64,000 bases of DNA. Origin: Cristatella mucedo. Its lineage: Eukaryota > Bryozoa > Phylactolaemata > Cristatellidae. Position numbers and translations under genes: made by a program. Of this stretch, positions 11,105 to 24,900 are shown piece after piece. The stretch lies in the NCBI GenBank assembly GCA_009760855.2, contig WPIO01000093.1:901001-965000 (forward strand), written 5' to 3'. The notes beneath the pieces were generated by a model. It did no database searches. It was not told the origin of the DNA and saw only the letters and a list, made by a program, of their open reading frames with translations. The stretch's first letter is position 1; each line of letters begins with the position of its first letter.

Positions 11105-14100
11105 CTAAAAAGAAGGCGATCCAGCTGCAGCAGTCGCCCACTGGATGAAGCGAGGCAAGCGACAGCGAGCGAGCAGGCAGCCGCTCGCTACTCCTGACTC
11201 TGCTACTCCTTACTCGCTCGCTCGCAAGAGCTGCAGCGCCACACGGGGGGGGGGGCTAGGCTTAAGGCGCATGGCACACCAGCTTGGCATTAGCGCGCGG
11301 CACTCCTGCCTCAGAGGCGGGGAGCTAACAGCAGCCAGAATCGTGGACCGGTCGGCGGGGCCGGGGCATCCTCGGGCGGGCGGGCAGACGGCTACAAAGG
11401 TGAGCGCATCAACGGCAGCCCATTTGAAGCTAGTCAAACAAAGTAGGCACCTGCTCTGCTGCGGCGGCCGGCGAGCCGCGCTCTACAAAGCGACTCGTCG
11501 GCAGTCAGCAGCAACCTACGTGTCTTATCGGCATTCTCCCCTCGATCGGTGCCTGGGCTCCTGGAAGAGCCGAGCACGGCTCTGCGCTTTTCGCAGAATG
11601 CCTGCAACGGGAAGCCAGATCGTACGGGTGGGTGCTGCGAGACTGCCACCGACTGAGCGCGGTGAGGTGGAATGGGAGGCCAGGCCAAGGGCTGCCACAG
11701 GTCAAGGTCAAACCGACAGCTGCCGCCGCTGCCGCTCTGAGGGGTGGACGACTCAAAGACTCACCCTGTGCTCATCTTCGCTGTCAAGCACGCACGTCAC
11801 CGTTTTAAGAGACTGCGGCAGGTGATCGAATATGGCATCTAGCGTAGCCTGTGCGACGGCACCGACCGAGACGCTCAGAGTGTCGACGCCCAAGGCGGGC
11901 AGGGCGAGCGTCGTCGCGCGCAGCTCCTCGGCCTTGCGCAAGCACACTGCGATGTTGCTGGTCAGAACCTGACCAAAAGGCAGCGGGAGCGGCGGCTGAA
12001 CGACGACGGCGCCGCTGCCTGCCGCGAGCTTGAAAGGCACATAGGCGGCGCACAACCCAGATAAATCCGAGCTCCGAGCCGAAGAACGAGCTATGGAGCG
12101 CGACCTCGACCTTGCATTTAGTAGACGGCAATTAATCAGCCCCTCTGAGCAGACAATGCTCAGCCCCGGCTCTGCACCCAACGATGGTTGGATGCTACCG
12201 ACGCGCTGGCTGTACAGGAAGTACAGCTCGTTGGCATGGAAATGACAGAGCGCCGATGAAAATGCTGCACGAAAACTGAGGATCGCGAGCGACGTGTCAG
12301 AAATTCTCCGTGCGAGCGGACCTGCCCGGCGACGCGGCCTTGACCTTCCAAAAACCTACAGCTAGAGGGTTTTTAAATGGAGAACCCAATACTAGCGGCA
12401 AGACGTCACTTACCGCCGGGCTCACGGCATCTCCACGGTTGCCACAGCAGACGTTGATGACATTCTGACATGGCAAAGAATAGCCCTTGGTGACAAGGAC
12501 GCGGCCAGGGACGAGCTTGCCGCCGGGTGCCAGGCGTCGGCACGCTTGCTGGAGCTCGGGTCCAGCGGCGCGGCTCAGACGCAGTGACACGGAACCGCTG
12601 CCGTTCACATCACCCTGGCCAAGCAAGCAGTTGACAACGGCATCCACCTAGGAAACATGAGATTCAGAAAAGCTCGGTAGCAGCTAAGCCTGTGAAGCAC
12701 GCACGCACGGCACAGCTACTGCATTACCCGAATGGATTTGCGAATATTCCCGGGGTGGTGGCATGTCCACCCAATAGCTACATGAAGATGTGGGACCTAG
12801 CTCTGATGAGAGAGGGCTGCAACCAGTACACCTGTTTACTGTATATTGACAGGTACATATGTATATACACATGTGTACATTTATTGTATAAGAAATGGGT
12901 TTTCTACAATGCGAGGCATACTAAATTTATGCTAAATTTATGGGAAAATATTAACTGACAGCCCGAAAACAAACACATACTCTGCTGTATGTGTGCTTTT
13001 GTATGTGTGATGTCGTGCCACCACGATTGTGTATGACCTCCCTTGCCTGGCCGGGCATCGTCCTTGCTTCTGCATCGTCTGTTCTACTACAAGACACGTC
13101 ACTGAGCCTGAGTTTTACTGAAAAGATCGGCTACCAAGCCCAACACCCAGCCTCAGCCGTCTGTCGGTACCGCTCCATAGTCATCATGTGTGTGGTTCAA
13201 ACCAGGCGACTGGCTAGGCCATTGCATCAGCACCAAACAAGGATACGTCAACAAGAAACTCCGTGGCCTGGGAGTTGGCACAAGGTCAGGTATCTTGCTG
13301 CCAAATGTAATGATCCCAAGCAGAGTATTCTAACTTTGAAATCCAACTTGCTCGACCAACAATAGCTTAAATAAACAGGTAACTGTTTGGAATAATCCCT
13401 GTTTTGTTCTGGTGCAGTGGCCCAGCCAGTCGCTTGATTTGAACCCCATAGAACGACTGTAGGTGATACCGATTGGCGGCTGAGCTATGTGTTTGGCCTA
13501 TACCAGCAGCCAATCTTGTCAGTAAAACTCAGGCTCAGCGACATGTGCTGTAGCCGAGCAGACACTGCAGAAGCTTGTGGCCAAGTCATTGCCTAGTCAA
13601 ATGGTGACCAAAGGAGGGAGCAAGTTCCAGATTTTTGCTGCATACAAGCTGAAGGCTCGGTCACCAGAATAATTCAACTTACTGCAAGGAAAATCGAGAT
13701 GCTGTCGGAGCTGAGAGGCGGGTGGTGCGCGAGCACACTGAAGGAACAAAGAGGTCGGATGATACTGGTGCAAGCAAGTGAAGGACCTGTAAGCCTGACA
13801 AGAGATCTTGAAAAAATTGATTTGATGCTTTACAGGGGGTCAGTTAAGCTCAGACAGATACGGTGTGATGCGGCCGCTAGGCCGTTTACAACAGACCGGA
13901 CAAACTACACCGGCTGCAGACGATTTTTCAGACAAATTGCAGCTGAATAAGGTCACAGGCCGAGATCTGCTGAATTAAGGGGACAATCATTACAATCATG
14001 GTTGCAATACATTGGGACTCGGCTCGAGCATCCAAGTGTAATTTAAGGCCGGAACTCTGATGCTTTATGTTGAGTGCTCAAGCGACGACAGTCTCGATGC

Positions 14101-14224
14101 ATGGGTTGAGCACAGGACCAGTAATCCAGAGGTTCAAAGACTAACTTCTTTTTTGGCTCTCAGTCCCAACCCATGGCCGACGGCCTTCGGCCATTCTACA
14201 TTTTGACAAATCTAGATACACTAA

Positions 14225-14259
<35 letters not shown>

Positions 14260-15910
14260 GAGGGAGAACAAAAGACCCTGACACTTCAGAGCTGAGTGGA
14301 CAGGCAAGCACGGATGCCGCTCATTCACCTCACCCCAGAGGCAAAGGCCCCTTTCAGTCACGATTAGAGCTTACTGCAGGGGCCCCTCTACCGAGTCTGC
14401 AGACGAGAAACAACGGCAGCAGCAGCAAACTTCTGGCACAGATGCAAGGAGACTACGCTCACCTCCTGCTGCACTATGTCTCCCCGAACGATGTCGACCA
14501 ACAGCCCATTAGCCGTGATGTTGGTCTCTTGTTTGACTGTGTCTTTAGGTGGAGCTAAAATGGAAACGTTAGCATACAGCAATTAGTTGAGCGCCTTGGA
14601 TCGCCTTGTGACAAAGTGGAGCAGCAGCAGTAGCCATCTTGCGACCAGGTGGCTTCACCAGTGTGCCTGGTGATGCTTGACTGCCAGACGTCCTATTAAA
14701 AGGCTTTACCCCTTACGCTTTCGAAGCGCCCCTCTACCTCTACTCGACGATCTGCTGTGGGTTGCAGCGCTAAAACACGCTGCTCCCACAGGCAGTAATT
14801 CATTCGTCTGGACTGCAACGTTCCGTGGTTCCATCGGCAGATATCGGCAGTCATCAGCAGCATCACCAGCTGTGTCAGATGTGTGGCACAATTGGAGGGG
14901 AAAATGCACCGGCTGCCTAGTAGTCTCGTTTTTGCCCATCAACCCAATTTTGCCTAGCTAGACAGAAGCTGTTGCTAGTCTCCCTAGGCCAGTCCCTCAA
15001 GTCCCGAGCCTAAGTCGCGACTCATCAAGTCCTACACAGTACCGTTCAGTCACAGTTGCAGTCAGGAATTGACAATTCAACTATTATTGGCAGGGAAACA
15101 CGGCTTTGCACCAGCTCACAGCCAGCATTCATGTGACAAATTCTCACTAACAGCCATCTGTTGCTGCTGTTTATTTACTTTATTCTAGCACTTGCTAGTG
15201 GCAACTAAGGTCACCGGTAATTACCGGCAGATTTCAGTATGTATCCTTTTTTACACCTGGGTAGAACGTGTTATTTCTTAATTGCTTATGCTTTTGAAAT
15301 ACAGAAAACGTTACATTTCGTCAGAAAGAACGCGAAATAAAGCCACATACCATGCATTTACTCTGAAGTCATACAAATTCAATAACAATTCAGCATGATC
15401 ATCAAGAACTTTGATGAACATTCTGCATTCCATTTTGGCATAGGTCTTCATTCAGGGCCTCAATCACCAGCTCAACATTTTCAGCAATTCGATTGCCCAG
15501 AAAGCCGCGAACCATTGCAACACAACTGTTTCAAGCTGCTTTCGTCGTCGTCCTGTTCAGCTTCTTAGAAAATTAGTGAAGCACTGTGATCTTCTTTATC
15601 TGTGGTTACATGGATATCTAAGTTTGACCTCTGCCTCAAGTAGAGGTGCCAAGACATGATGGAGGTATTTGAAAGCTCCTGACTCGCCGTCTAGCGAGCC
15701 GTGACAACTTGCATGATGAGGTACAAGGCCTTACTTGAGGGACTGTGGTGGCATCAGCAGCTTTCGAAGCTCTACATATGGCTCCCACTTGATGTTGTTC
15801 CTCCCTACAGAGAACTCGTTTGCTGTGGCCAGTCCCTTTTGACATAGCGCACCGAACTGTCCCGGCTATCACATGACCAAATAATTCGAAGAAACTTTGT
15901 GAAACCGCAG

Positions 15911-15961
<51 letters not shown>

Positions 15962-18290
15962 CTCTTTCAATGGGTATTTTTTCGCTCTAGTCTTGATACA
16001 TTATCCAAACACATAGCAAAAAGCATTTCCCAAGTGCAAGCAACCTCTTGAAGCTATGCCAATCAAATATGGCACCTCACCATTCTCAAGCTCTACAATA
16101 ATATAAAACTAAAACGTTTGTTTAAGGTACCTGTACTGTTACACTTCTATGGATACTAGTGTGCAGTGCTATGTCGTCTGCCTCGATCCTGTAGCAGCAC
16201 AACACGTTTTATATGTGCAAAACCTGCAGTCTGCTCCTAGCCTAACTGCAAAACCAGAGAGCCTCAAAGTATCTTTGAGCTGCCGACTGCAGAAGCAAAA
16301 TGCTTGCGGAACAATAGTAATTTTCCGTTAAGTTTCAGCCATGAGAGATTAAAATTACACAATCTGTACCCGAGGACAACAATAAATTGATATGTGTCAC
16401 CTAGTGCTATTATCTGCCAATGCCAGCTGCAACTAACAACATCACGGGTGCCATCAAACACAGGCAGCCGACATTAAACCCTTCGGTGGAGGCATGCTTA
16501 GTGATGGGAATAAATGAAACACGAGGAACGTGACATACGTATATCCACAGTCGGCTCACACTGGCCGCGCAAGCCACTAGCAGCAGTTCAGATAGAAGCT
16601 CGATATCTTTTGATGTATCTCCGTCAGTAACTCCACAAAGTCATAAAGACCATGTGGGTGTTACGCAGGAGAGTTTTGTATAGCGCACTCACAGCCTAAG
16701 CGGCTTTCGGTACACATTCGGTAGCCAACAGACTTCGTCTCACGCAACAAAGAGAAAATGGGAACCATAGCAGAGTTAGGAGAGCAGTTGAGGTAGTGAG
16801 TAGCATAGAAGTAGCAGTTCAGGACCGCTGAAAAAGATGTGCCATAGTCGGCAGTTGGAGAGTAGATGTCGTTGCGTAAGAATTGTGGAAGCGAGTTCCA
16901 CAGTCTAGGACCTGCAGAGCTAAAGCTTCTGTCGCCAACTGTCTTTAAGCGGAGGAATGGGACAGCTAATTTGATATTATCAAGGTTGCAACAGAGGGTA
17001 GCATTGGTGAAGAGTGCACGGACGACACAGGCCGATCGGTGTGTGGCCGAGAAATTTCTCAAGTCAGTGTCCAGAGAGCGACGACTCAGCTGTTTTAAAA
17101 GTTTTCATATGCCGAAGAGAAATTGTGCACGGTTTAATACAGCCGTGTTAACCTTGCCGTTATACAGTGGCCATTTGGCCGCGTGGGGTTCAAAACGTTT
17201 GCAATACCGACGTGGAGGGGAAGGATGTCAAATGTTCACCGGCAAGAATAAAGAAATTCAGCAAAGGCATGCAGAAATAGTCGATCAGCTGAGTCCTGTT
17301 TGCCTGGGACAAAGATCCGACGACAGACCAATGTCGAACATTGAAGGTAAGCGGGCAGCATCCCAAAGCAGACAGACAGCCGAGTTAAACGCAAGGAGGA
17401 CCTAGCACAGCTCAGCTCCGAAGCTCAGCTCCGAAGCTCAGCTCCGAAGCTGTGAGGCCTACGAAGGCACTGCTTTCGCTTCAGGTGGCCAAGCAATCCA
17501 AGACCAAGCCAGTGGCACCAAAGCCTATACCAACATAGCAGGCATTCTAAATCGACGCAAGCTCTGCCGAACCACGGCAGAGGCCACTACAACTTCACAG
17601 GCAAACGTCATGCACGAAACAAAGCCAGTCTCATTGCTATACGACACAGCTGTGCTGAGACATGCAGACAGCACTTGGTGTAGGACGTATGCTGCCACAC
17701 TCCCAGTAGAGTCACTGCATCGGCAGCAGATGAGACGCTAAGCAGCAGCTTCGCCTGAGCTACAGTTACCCAGGATGGTAACCTTCCGTACGGCGCTGCT
17801 CACGTAGCTGGCAGCAGCCTTGTTCATGTCGGCTATAATGACCTCTCGAATAGGAGAGTCTGGGTTCTTGTCAAAATACATGCCCAGGGCTTTCACCAAC
17901 AGGTCAGCGCCAACATCGGGTGGGAATCCAAACCTGCAAGAAAATAGTGCACGCACCGTGAGGCGCGCACGTGCACATTGTGCACGTGCGCGCCTGCTTT
18001 AGCGAGCTTTGCTACATGCAGACCGCCACTGTCTATGATCTGATGCAGAAGCTAGGATACAGGATCCTCTCACTCTCTCCCCTCACTTGCACACCCGCTC
18101 CACCAGAAACCGAGTGTGCACATGCACCTAGACACAGGCCCACCCAGTCACTCTCACACGTACAAAAATATGTACATAAAACACTCACAACTCATACGAA
18201 GACATGCCTAAACTCGTTCCCTCTCGAGCGCATTCTCTCTGTCTGTCTGCCTGTCTGCCTGCCTGTCTGTCTGTCTGCCTGTCTGTCTGG

Positions 18291-18323
<33 letters not shown>

Positions 18324-21300
18324 GTATGCTACCAACAGATGGACGACTTGCTTTCATCCACATACGCCTGCTGCTGCATCAGCAGTCACTACACCCACCC
18401 ATCGGAGCCGATCGACGGCATGACGACAGAGCTGTACTTCTTGCCAGACACGGCCTCCAAGCCTTTGATGATGGCGTATATGAAGAGATCGTCCTTGGCG
18501 GCAAGCGGATCCGAGTCGTAGACTGGGCAGATGACGTGGATGATGCCATTGTAGGGCCATTTGCTGGCGTGCGTGCAGAAGCAGTGGCCCTCCTGCAGCT
18601 CGCTGGCCTTGCGGTTCTTGACTATGTCCCTGCACTGGTTCTGGATGCCCCACCCATCTGCAAGCGGACGAGCGCGGGTCTCTAGCTGCAGGCACAGCCA
18701 GCACACAGCGCGTCGATATCAACAGGCGAGAGAGCCAGGTGGCAGGAAGTGCAGATGTGGGAAGGAGGACAGGATGCACAAACAGAAGATCACAGAAGTA
18801 GGAGCTAGGCTGCTCAGGGCAGCCAGAGAGACGGGGAGCTGGGGGGGGAGGGAAGTTCCTTGCACGGTTACAGAAAAGTAAAGGCTAGCTGATTCAACGG
18901 ACTCGGTGTGAAGGTGACAGAAGGCAGACGAGCCTTAGGGGCTTTTCACCAAGCTCACTGCAGTGAGCCTCGACACTAAAGACTTGCACGATGCAGGACT
19001 TGAACCCTCGACCTGGGTCGTGAGGCACTAGCGAGCATCTTACTCCCAGGCTCAGACAAGAGTCGGGCAACAATGACGGAAGGAAAACAGGCTGCCTGCT
19101 GAGGCAGGGTGACACTAGGTGGCGCTGCAGTGCTTTCGCGACTCGTTACCGAAATAGAGCAGCTGCTGTCCGGTGCTGCTAGCCGTCAGCTCGAGCCGAG
19201 CGTTGCTGCCGATCATAAGGCACTGGCCGCCCTGCAGCAGCGTGCAGCCGCGTGCAACGACCAGGCTCCTGCCGTCTGTCGGGCGCCACCTGACGGCCAG
19301 CCGCTCCGTCTTCGTGTAGCGACTGTACGTGCCACTCTGGCTCGACGACTTGCTGAGAAAGTCGCGGCCGGCCGGCGACGTCAGCCACTTAACTGACGCC
19401 GGGTCGCGCACCAGCAGCCAGCCGTACTGGACGCTGCCGAGTGCGGAGCGCACCTGGGCGCAGATCGCCTGGCCGACGGCGGCAGGCGCGCTCACGACGA
19501 TCTCGCCGCTGGTGCCTCCGTCCTTCTCCTCGAACGAAATGTAGGCGCCATGCTGGCCGAGCGACGAGCGCAGGTGAAAGCGCAGCAGGCTGAAGGCCAG
19601 GAAGTCGTCGACCGTGATCGCCGGACGCCGGCGATCCCACAGAGCCGACTCCCACAGCCGCTCCACGTCGGCGACTGCCTCGGCGTTCGGCAGCGTGGCG
19701 GCTGCCGACAGGCCGTCGGCCGACGGCACCATAGCGACGGCCTGCTTCTGCCAGCGCTGCCGGATTTCGGCCAGCCTCGAAACGAACTGGGCGTCGCCCA
19801 GGACGGCCTGGCGCTGCTCGTTGTCGGCCTTCACCTCGAACGTCTTGATCTGGCTGCGCACGACGTCCGCCGCTCTGCTCAGGTCGTCTGCGCTCTCGGC
19901 GCACACGCAGATGCGCCTCTCGCCGGCCTTCTCCCAGAAGGCGGCCAGGCCGACAGCTCTGAGGCTAGCGACCATGTGCTGGTAGCCTTCCCTCTTTGCG
20001 ACCAGTTCGACTCCGGCGGCCGTCAGCTCGACGTCGCGATAGCTCAGCCGAGCCACCATGGCTCGCACGTGCTCGAGCGCCTGCTGCAGGACGGCGGTCG
20101 GCCCCGTGAGGCTGATGCGGCCGCCAGGCTGCGTCGTCGCCACGACGGCCGGGCTCACTTTCTCCTTCAGCTGCTTGCCCAGCTGCTTGTACTGCAGATA
20201 GAGTACCTCGCATCGCCTCACATCGGTCTGCACGCTGCCTCCGCTGCCGCCGCTCCCTCTGTCACCTTTCGACGAGCTGCCACCGTCGCTCGCTGCCGAG
20301 GTGCCAGCCGCAGGCGAGGCGGCAGCAGCAGCTGCTGCTGCTGCTGCCGCCTCGCCGCTGCTGCCTCGCCTGCACAGCTCGTCGGCTCGCTTGAGGGCGC
20401 GCTCGGCGGCCGCCTTCACCGCCGAGCGGGCACCGACCAGTACGACACGGTGCACGCCGTCGTCGGTATCCTCTTCTGAGCCGAGGCCGACCTCGTCGCC
20501 GTCCGACGACGCCGAAAACTCGGCGGCGCCCGCGACCACGACGACCGGCTTCACCGTCGGCCAGACGCGCCCATCCACTTCGACGGGCTCGGAGCAGAAA
20601 TCGTCAAAGAACTCGCTCGCCGCCCGCACGGCGGAGGCGCGCCAGCCGGCGCGCAGGAACTCGGCGCTGCGGTTGCCGGCGCCCGCGTCGGGAGGAGGCG
20701 AGTACTCGATGCGCCACATCGCCGGCGCTGTGCCGCCTCCGTCAGAGGAAGCACTGGCGGCGGCCGACGGGGTTGGCTCGGCGAGTCGAGCGTGTGCTGC
20801 GACCAGCTTCTCCTCGAGCCGACGCCGAATCTTTGCCGACGCCGTCACGAAAGCCAACACCGACGGCTCGACGAAGTCGAGGGCGAGCGGTGGCGGCAGC
20901 AGCCACGGCACGGCCAGCTCGTTGTCCGTCGTCAGACCGGTCAGGCTATGATACGGCGTCACGTGCAGCTGCGCGTCCTCGATTTCGAGCTCGGTGCAGC
21001 GCACGGCGGTGGCCTCTGAAACCGACGTGGCGCTCGGCTTCACCGGCAGGCAAGTCAGCCGCGCTCGCGCACGCCGGCTCGCGTGGCATGAGGACATGAG
21101 GCAGGGTGCTCGGCCGGAGGTGGAGGCAAACGAGCAAGCAAACGAGCGCTGCCCAGTGGCTGCCTTCGGGCACGCTCAATTACCTTCGGCATTGGCCAAG
21201 CGGAGAGCGCACGCTCCGTCTTCCAGCGCAGCTACGACGGCCGATTGGCAGGAGCACACGTCGTCCACAAGCAGCTCAACGTACTGCTCCCGGACGTTTT

Positions 21301-21932
21301 CCGGAACGCCGGACACTTGCACGCAGGTGATGGCCGGGATCTGCAGGAGCTCGATCGGCTGCGAGCCGTCGAGCCTCGCCGCCGCCGACGACGGCAGCAA
21401 CGCGCGGCCGAAGACGGTGCCCTCAGCTAGCGCTGAGTAGAGGCCGTCGAAATCGATACCTTCAAAGCAGCAAAGCGCAGCGGACACGGTCGACCTTCGT
21501 CGGCAGAGCCGAGCGAACAGGCAGCAGGCGATCTGCAGCGGCACGTGATCGTGCTGCAGCGATCCGCCACGAAGCGAACGCGGCTCTGCAGCTAAGCAAG
21601 CGCAGCTCTGCCGGGAGGCAGTGCGAACGCACCGTGATCACCCTCGAACTCGACGATCGCCATGCTCCGGCGACGCGAGAAGCCGATGCTGACGACGCGG
21701 CTACGGGCCTTCGCCCAGACGAAGTACAGCAGCGTCACCCTGGAGACGTCGGCGGGCAGGTTGGACAGTACGAACACTCGGCCGTCCATCAGCGGGTGAG
21801 CATTGGGCGATCTGAGTGCGACCGACAAGTTGTCAATCTCGAAATTGAGCTCCATCTTTGCGATCCTCTCGATGACCCGCTCGGTTACTGGCAACGGCAG
21901 TTGGCAGAGTGCAGCTCACAGCTGGGCGCACT

Positions 21933-21994
<62 letters not shown>

Positions 21995-24900
21995 CCTCTC
22001 ACGGCGCCAGACGAGGCAGCATGGTGGCTGTGCCCCCGCCCCATGCATCAACGCCAGCTACGAGCAGCAGGCGTCCAAGCTCTCAATGAGTGCACAGCTC
22101 CGCACGGCCCGAGCGGCCAAGCGACGGAAGGGGCAGCAGCACCTTTGCCGGCGCGATGCAGCGGTGCTGCAAGAGGGAACCGGCGCGGCGTACCCTCCTC
22201 GCTCGAGTAGCGCAAGACCACCATGCCATCGCCAATGACCAGCTCGTCGATGCAGTCGGCGCCACCATTGCGCCCACTCGAGAAGAAGAGCCTGACATAC
22301 TTCTCACTGCTGAGAGGCTTCGAGAAGCCACTGATGACCAGCGCCGGCCGCCGAAACGCTGCAACCAAAACCAGCGAAGCGTGCAAGCCAAGCGAGCAAG
22401 CAAGAGGGCAAGCAGGGGTCCGACGGGGGTGCAGGAGCTGCATCGCAGGCAGACGGCTGTCAAGCTCGTCCTAGCTTTCCTGCGATCGGTCGTCCTACGG
22501 CCCACCCACTGTGCAGCCGAATCCTCGCACAGGAACGAGGTGAGGGCGCTCGCTACCTGCAGACGACGACGACACCTTCGGACGTTTTGACGTATAGTCA
22601 ATCTGGTCGGTATCCATCGTGAGACCGAGGCACCTATAGAAGGGCACGACCGACCGATAGTGCTTCGGTTGGCTCTTGATGGCTTCCAGCAGCTGCTTAT
22701 GGCCTGCAACACATTGGGCAGATTGCAAGCGCATTGACACACTCGTCTGATTGGGGCTTACGCTGCACACTCGTCTGATTGGGGCTCGCTTCGCGCGCCA
22801 CCGCAACAGCGTCAACAGCACGCCTAACGCAGTAATCGAATTGGATTGGAGCGCCAGATCTGTTGCTGGTCGGCCGAAATGCTCACATGCATACGCAAGC
22901 ATGCATCTGCAAGCCAGCTGGTCTGCCTGCAGTAAACACTTCAGCACGGAAGTGACATCCTTGCGTAGTCAAAAGCGAAAAGCAAAACTAACCGTCATTT
23001 GCCGATGCTCGACATCACTAAAATCAATGCAATGCCATAAGATGCATACGAGACAGATGCAGCTATAATTATGCAGCACCAAGCAGTCTCATTGCTCCAT
23101 GCTTGGAAGCATGAGCTCTTTTTTAAACTCTTTTCACTGCCTCTGAAAGTCACCCTCTTTTACCTTTGTCTTGCAACAGTACTATTACGTATGGTACAAA
23201 GAGGGGCTCATGCAGAACCACGAAGACTGCGTACTAACAGCCTCACTCAAAAGCACATTGATTCTAGAAAATGCTAGACTCCAGCAAATGCTAGCTCCAA
23301 TGCCCCAACCCCCAAGCAAGTCGGTTGCTGCTACAAAGTGAAATAAAAAGCAAAGAAAAGATCAGATCACTTAACAGCCTCATTCCCCTAGTTTCAGATG
23401 AACAAAGCGTAGCTGGGTCAAGAGGCCAGCTGAGGTAGTGAGTAGCATGGCAGTGGCAGCTCCTTCCAGCCGCCTGAGCTACTAGTTGCCCAGCTAGTAG
23501 TTGGTTTGTTGCTGTTTGAGCGGCAATAGTTGCCCAGTGAAGAACTCAAATGCACGACCTGGAATGGTTAAGTGGTCGCCCTATTCGCCAAATGGGTTTA
23601 AGCCCAGGGGTAACATGTTTGCACTCATTGACTCAGGTCATGGGTTCGAGTCCTGAAGAAAGCCATCCACTATTTGCCAATCACAAGCAACTCGATTAGC
23701 GCACTAAGGCCCTTTTGAAACGCTATAAAATGAGACTCTCGAATCGGTCTGCAAGCTAATTTACTACTCAGCCAATGCAGCTCCACAAAAAGTGCCATCA
23801 CTATTTCAGAACCAAGCTATATTGCTGCCCGAAAAGCTGTGACGTGGAACAGTGTGAACAAAATGCGCTATGCCACCACCAATAAGCTTGCATCAGTTAA
23901 GGGAGAACACAATCTGACAGCCCATGCCAACCCAAATCTAGTAGGGCAATGCATGATGCGCTGTTGTTTGTGTGAATAAATATTCAGATGGCTACACACA
24001 TCGGTGTATCAAGACTGAGCTCCAACCTAGTGGCAAGGGGCTTGCACCCACCTCAAGAACCAGGTCTCAGTTTCGAGCCCTACAAAAGGCAAGAGTGTGC
24101 TGCAATCTGCAAATGGGAGGGGTGTTTAAAAGCTGCCAAAGCCCTTAAGCCCTATATGAAAGAGAGGTCGTTGAATGATCTGACCTTTACTTTACTGCTA
24201 GTACACAAATAGCCTAGGTTGATTAGGAAAATAAGTTATGCCACTAGCACCCCATACCCAATATTGACCTAGCTGTTTTCTATCACTGGAATTTGAACCA
24301 CGATTGTTCAAAGTGCAGATAAACAGATAAGGGAATTATCACAGACGGTGACTCGGTCGTTCCCAGAAAAACACTGTACACAAAACCCAGCCACCGAAAG
24401 GACACGATGACTGCAGGCATCGTGTATCTCCTCCATCAAGCAAATCCATACATGCTGGCCAAAAAGCACGTGATCTTCTTGCTTAGACTTTAGTAGTCAA
24501 CGAAAAAACTCAAAAACAAAAGTATGCATAACTAATTGGACAAGAACATGATAAGAATCTTACTTTGTGTGATACATGCCATCATTGGAGTTACCTCAGG
24601 ATTTTCCCAGGGGACCAAACCTGGGCTGCACCCCGAGGAAAGTGAGACCCATGCAGAATTTCGGGCAGCAAGCTATTATCATAGGTAGAACTTGATCTCT
24701 GTCTACATGCTTTACAGCTCACCGTTGGAGAATCAGCATCAAAGGGTTAGTGACAGGAACGGATTCAAAATGAAAAAGCCAACAAATAATCATGCTTAGG
24801 CCAGCACGCTATAGCAAACACGAAGGCACTCATGGCCACACTTAGTGAGGCCTCTGGCTAGTAACACGCACGAATCATGCATAGGCATGCAAGCAAAGCG

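Noticed and set aside
15636-15872. Minus-strand frame with MSKGTGHSKRVLCREEQ
   Set aside because: Looked briefly like a transposase piece, but no diagnostic motif follows and the frame breaks soon.
18236-18322. CRISPR-like or regulatory repeat array
   Set aside because: It is a simple CTGT/CTGC tetranucleotide run without unique spacers, in animal-type DNA.
18894-19115. Possible extra macro exon between exons 8 and 9
   Set aside because: The minus frames there show no macro motif and part of the sequence is a SINE remnant; exon 8 already joins exon 9 in phase with the macro fold continuing.
19389-20951. Large plus- and minus-strand frames (e.g. 19550-20479, 20301-20951) overlapping the KH exon
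   Set aside because: Shadows of the high-GC coding exon 8; arginine/alanine-rich composition and no domain motifs, whereas the 622-codon minus frame has KH and macro signatures.
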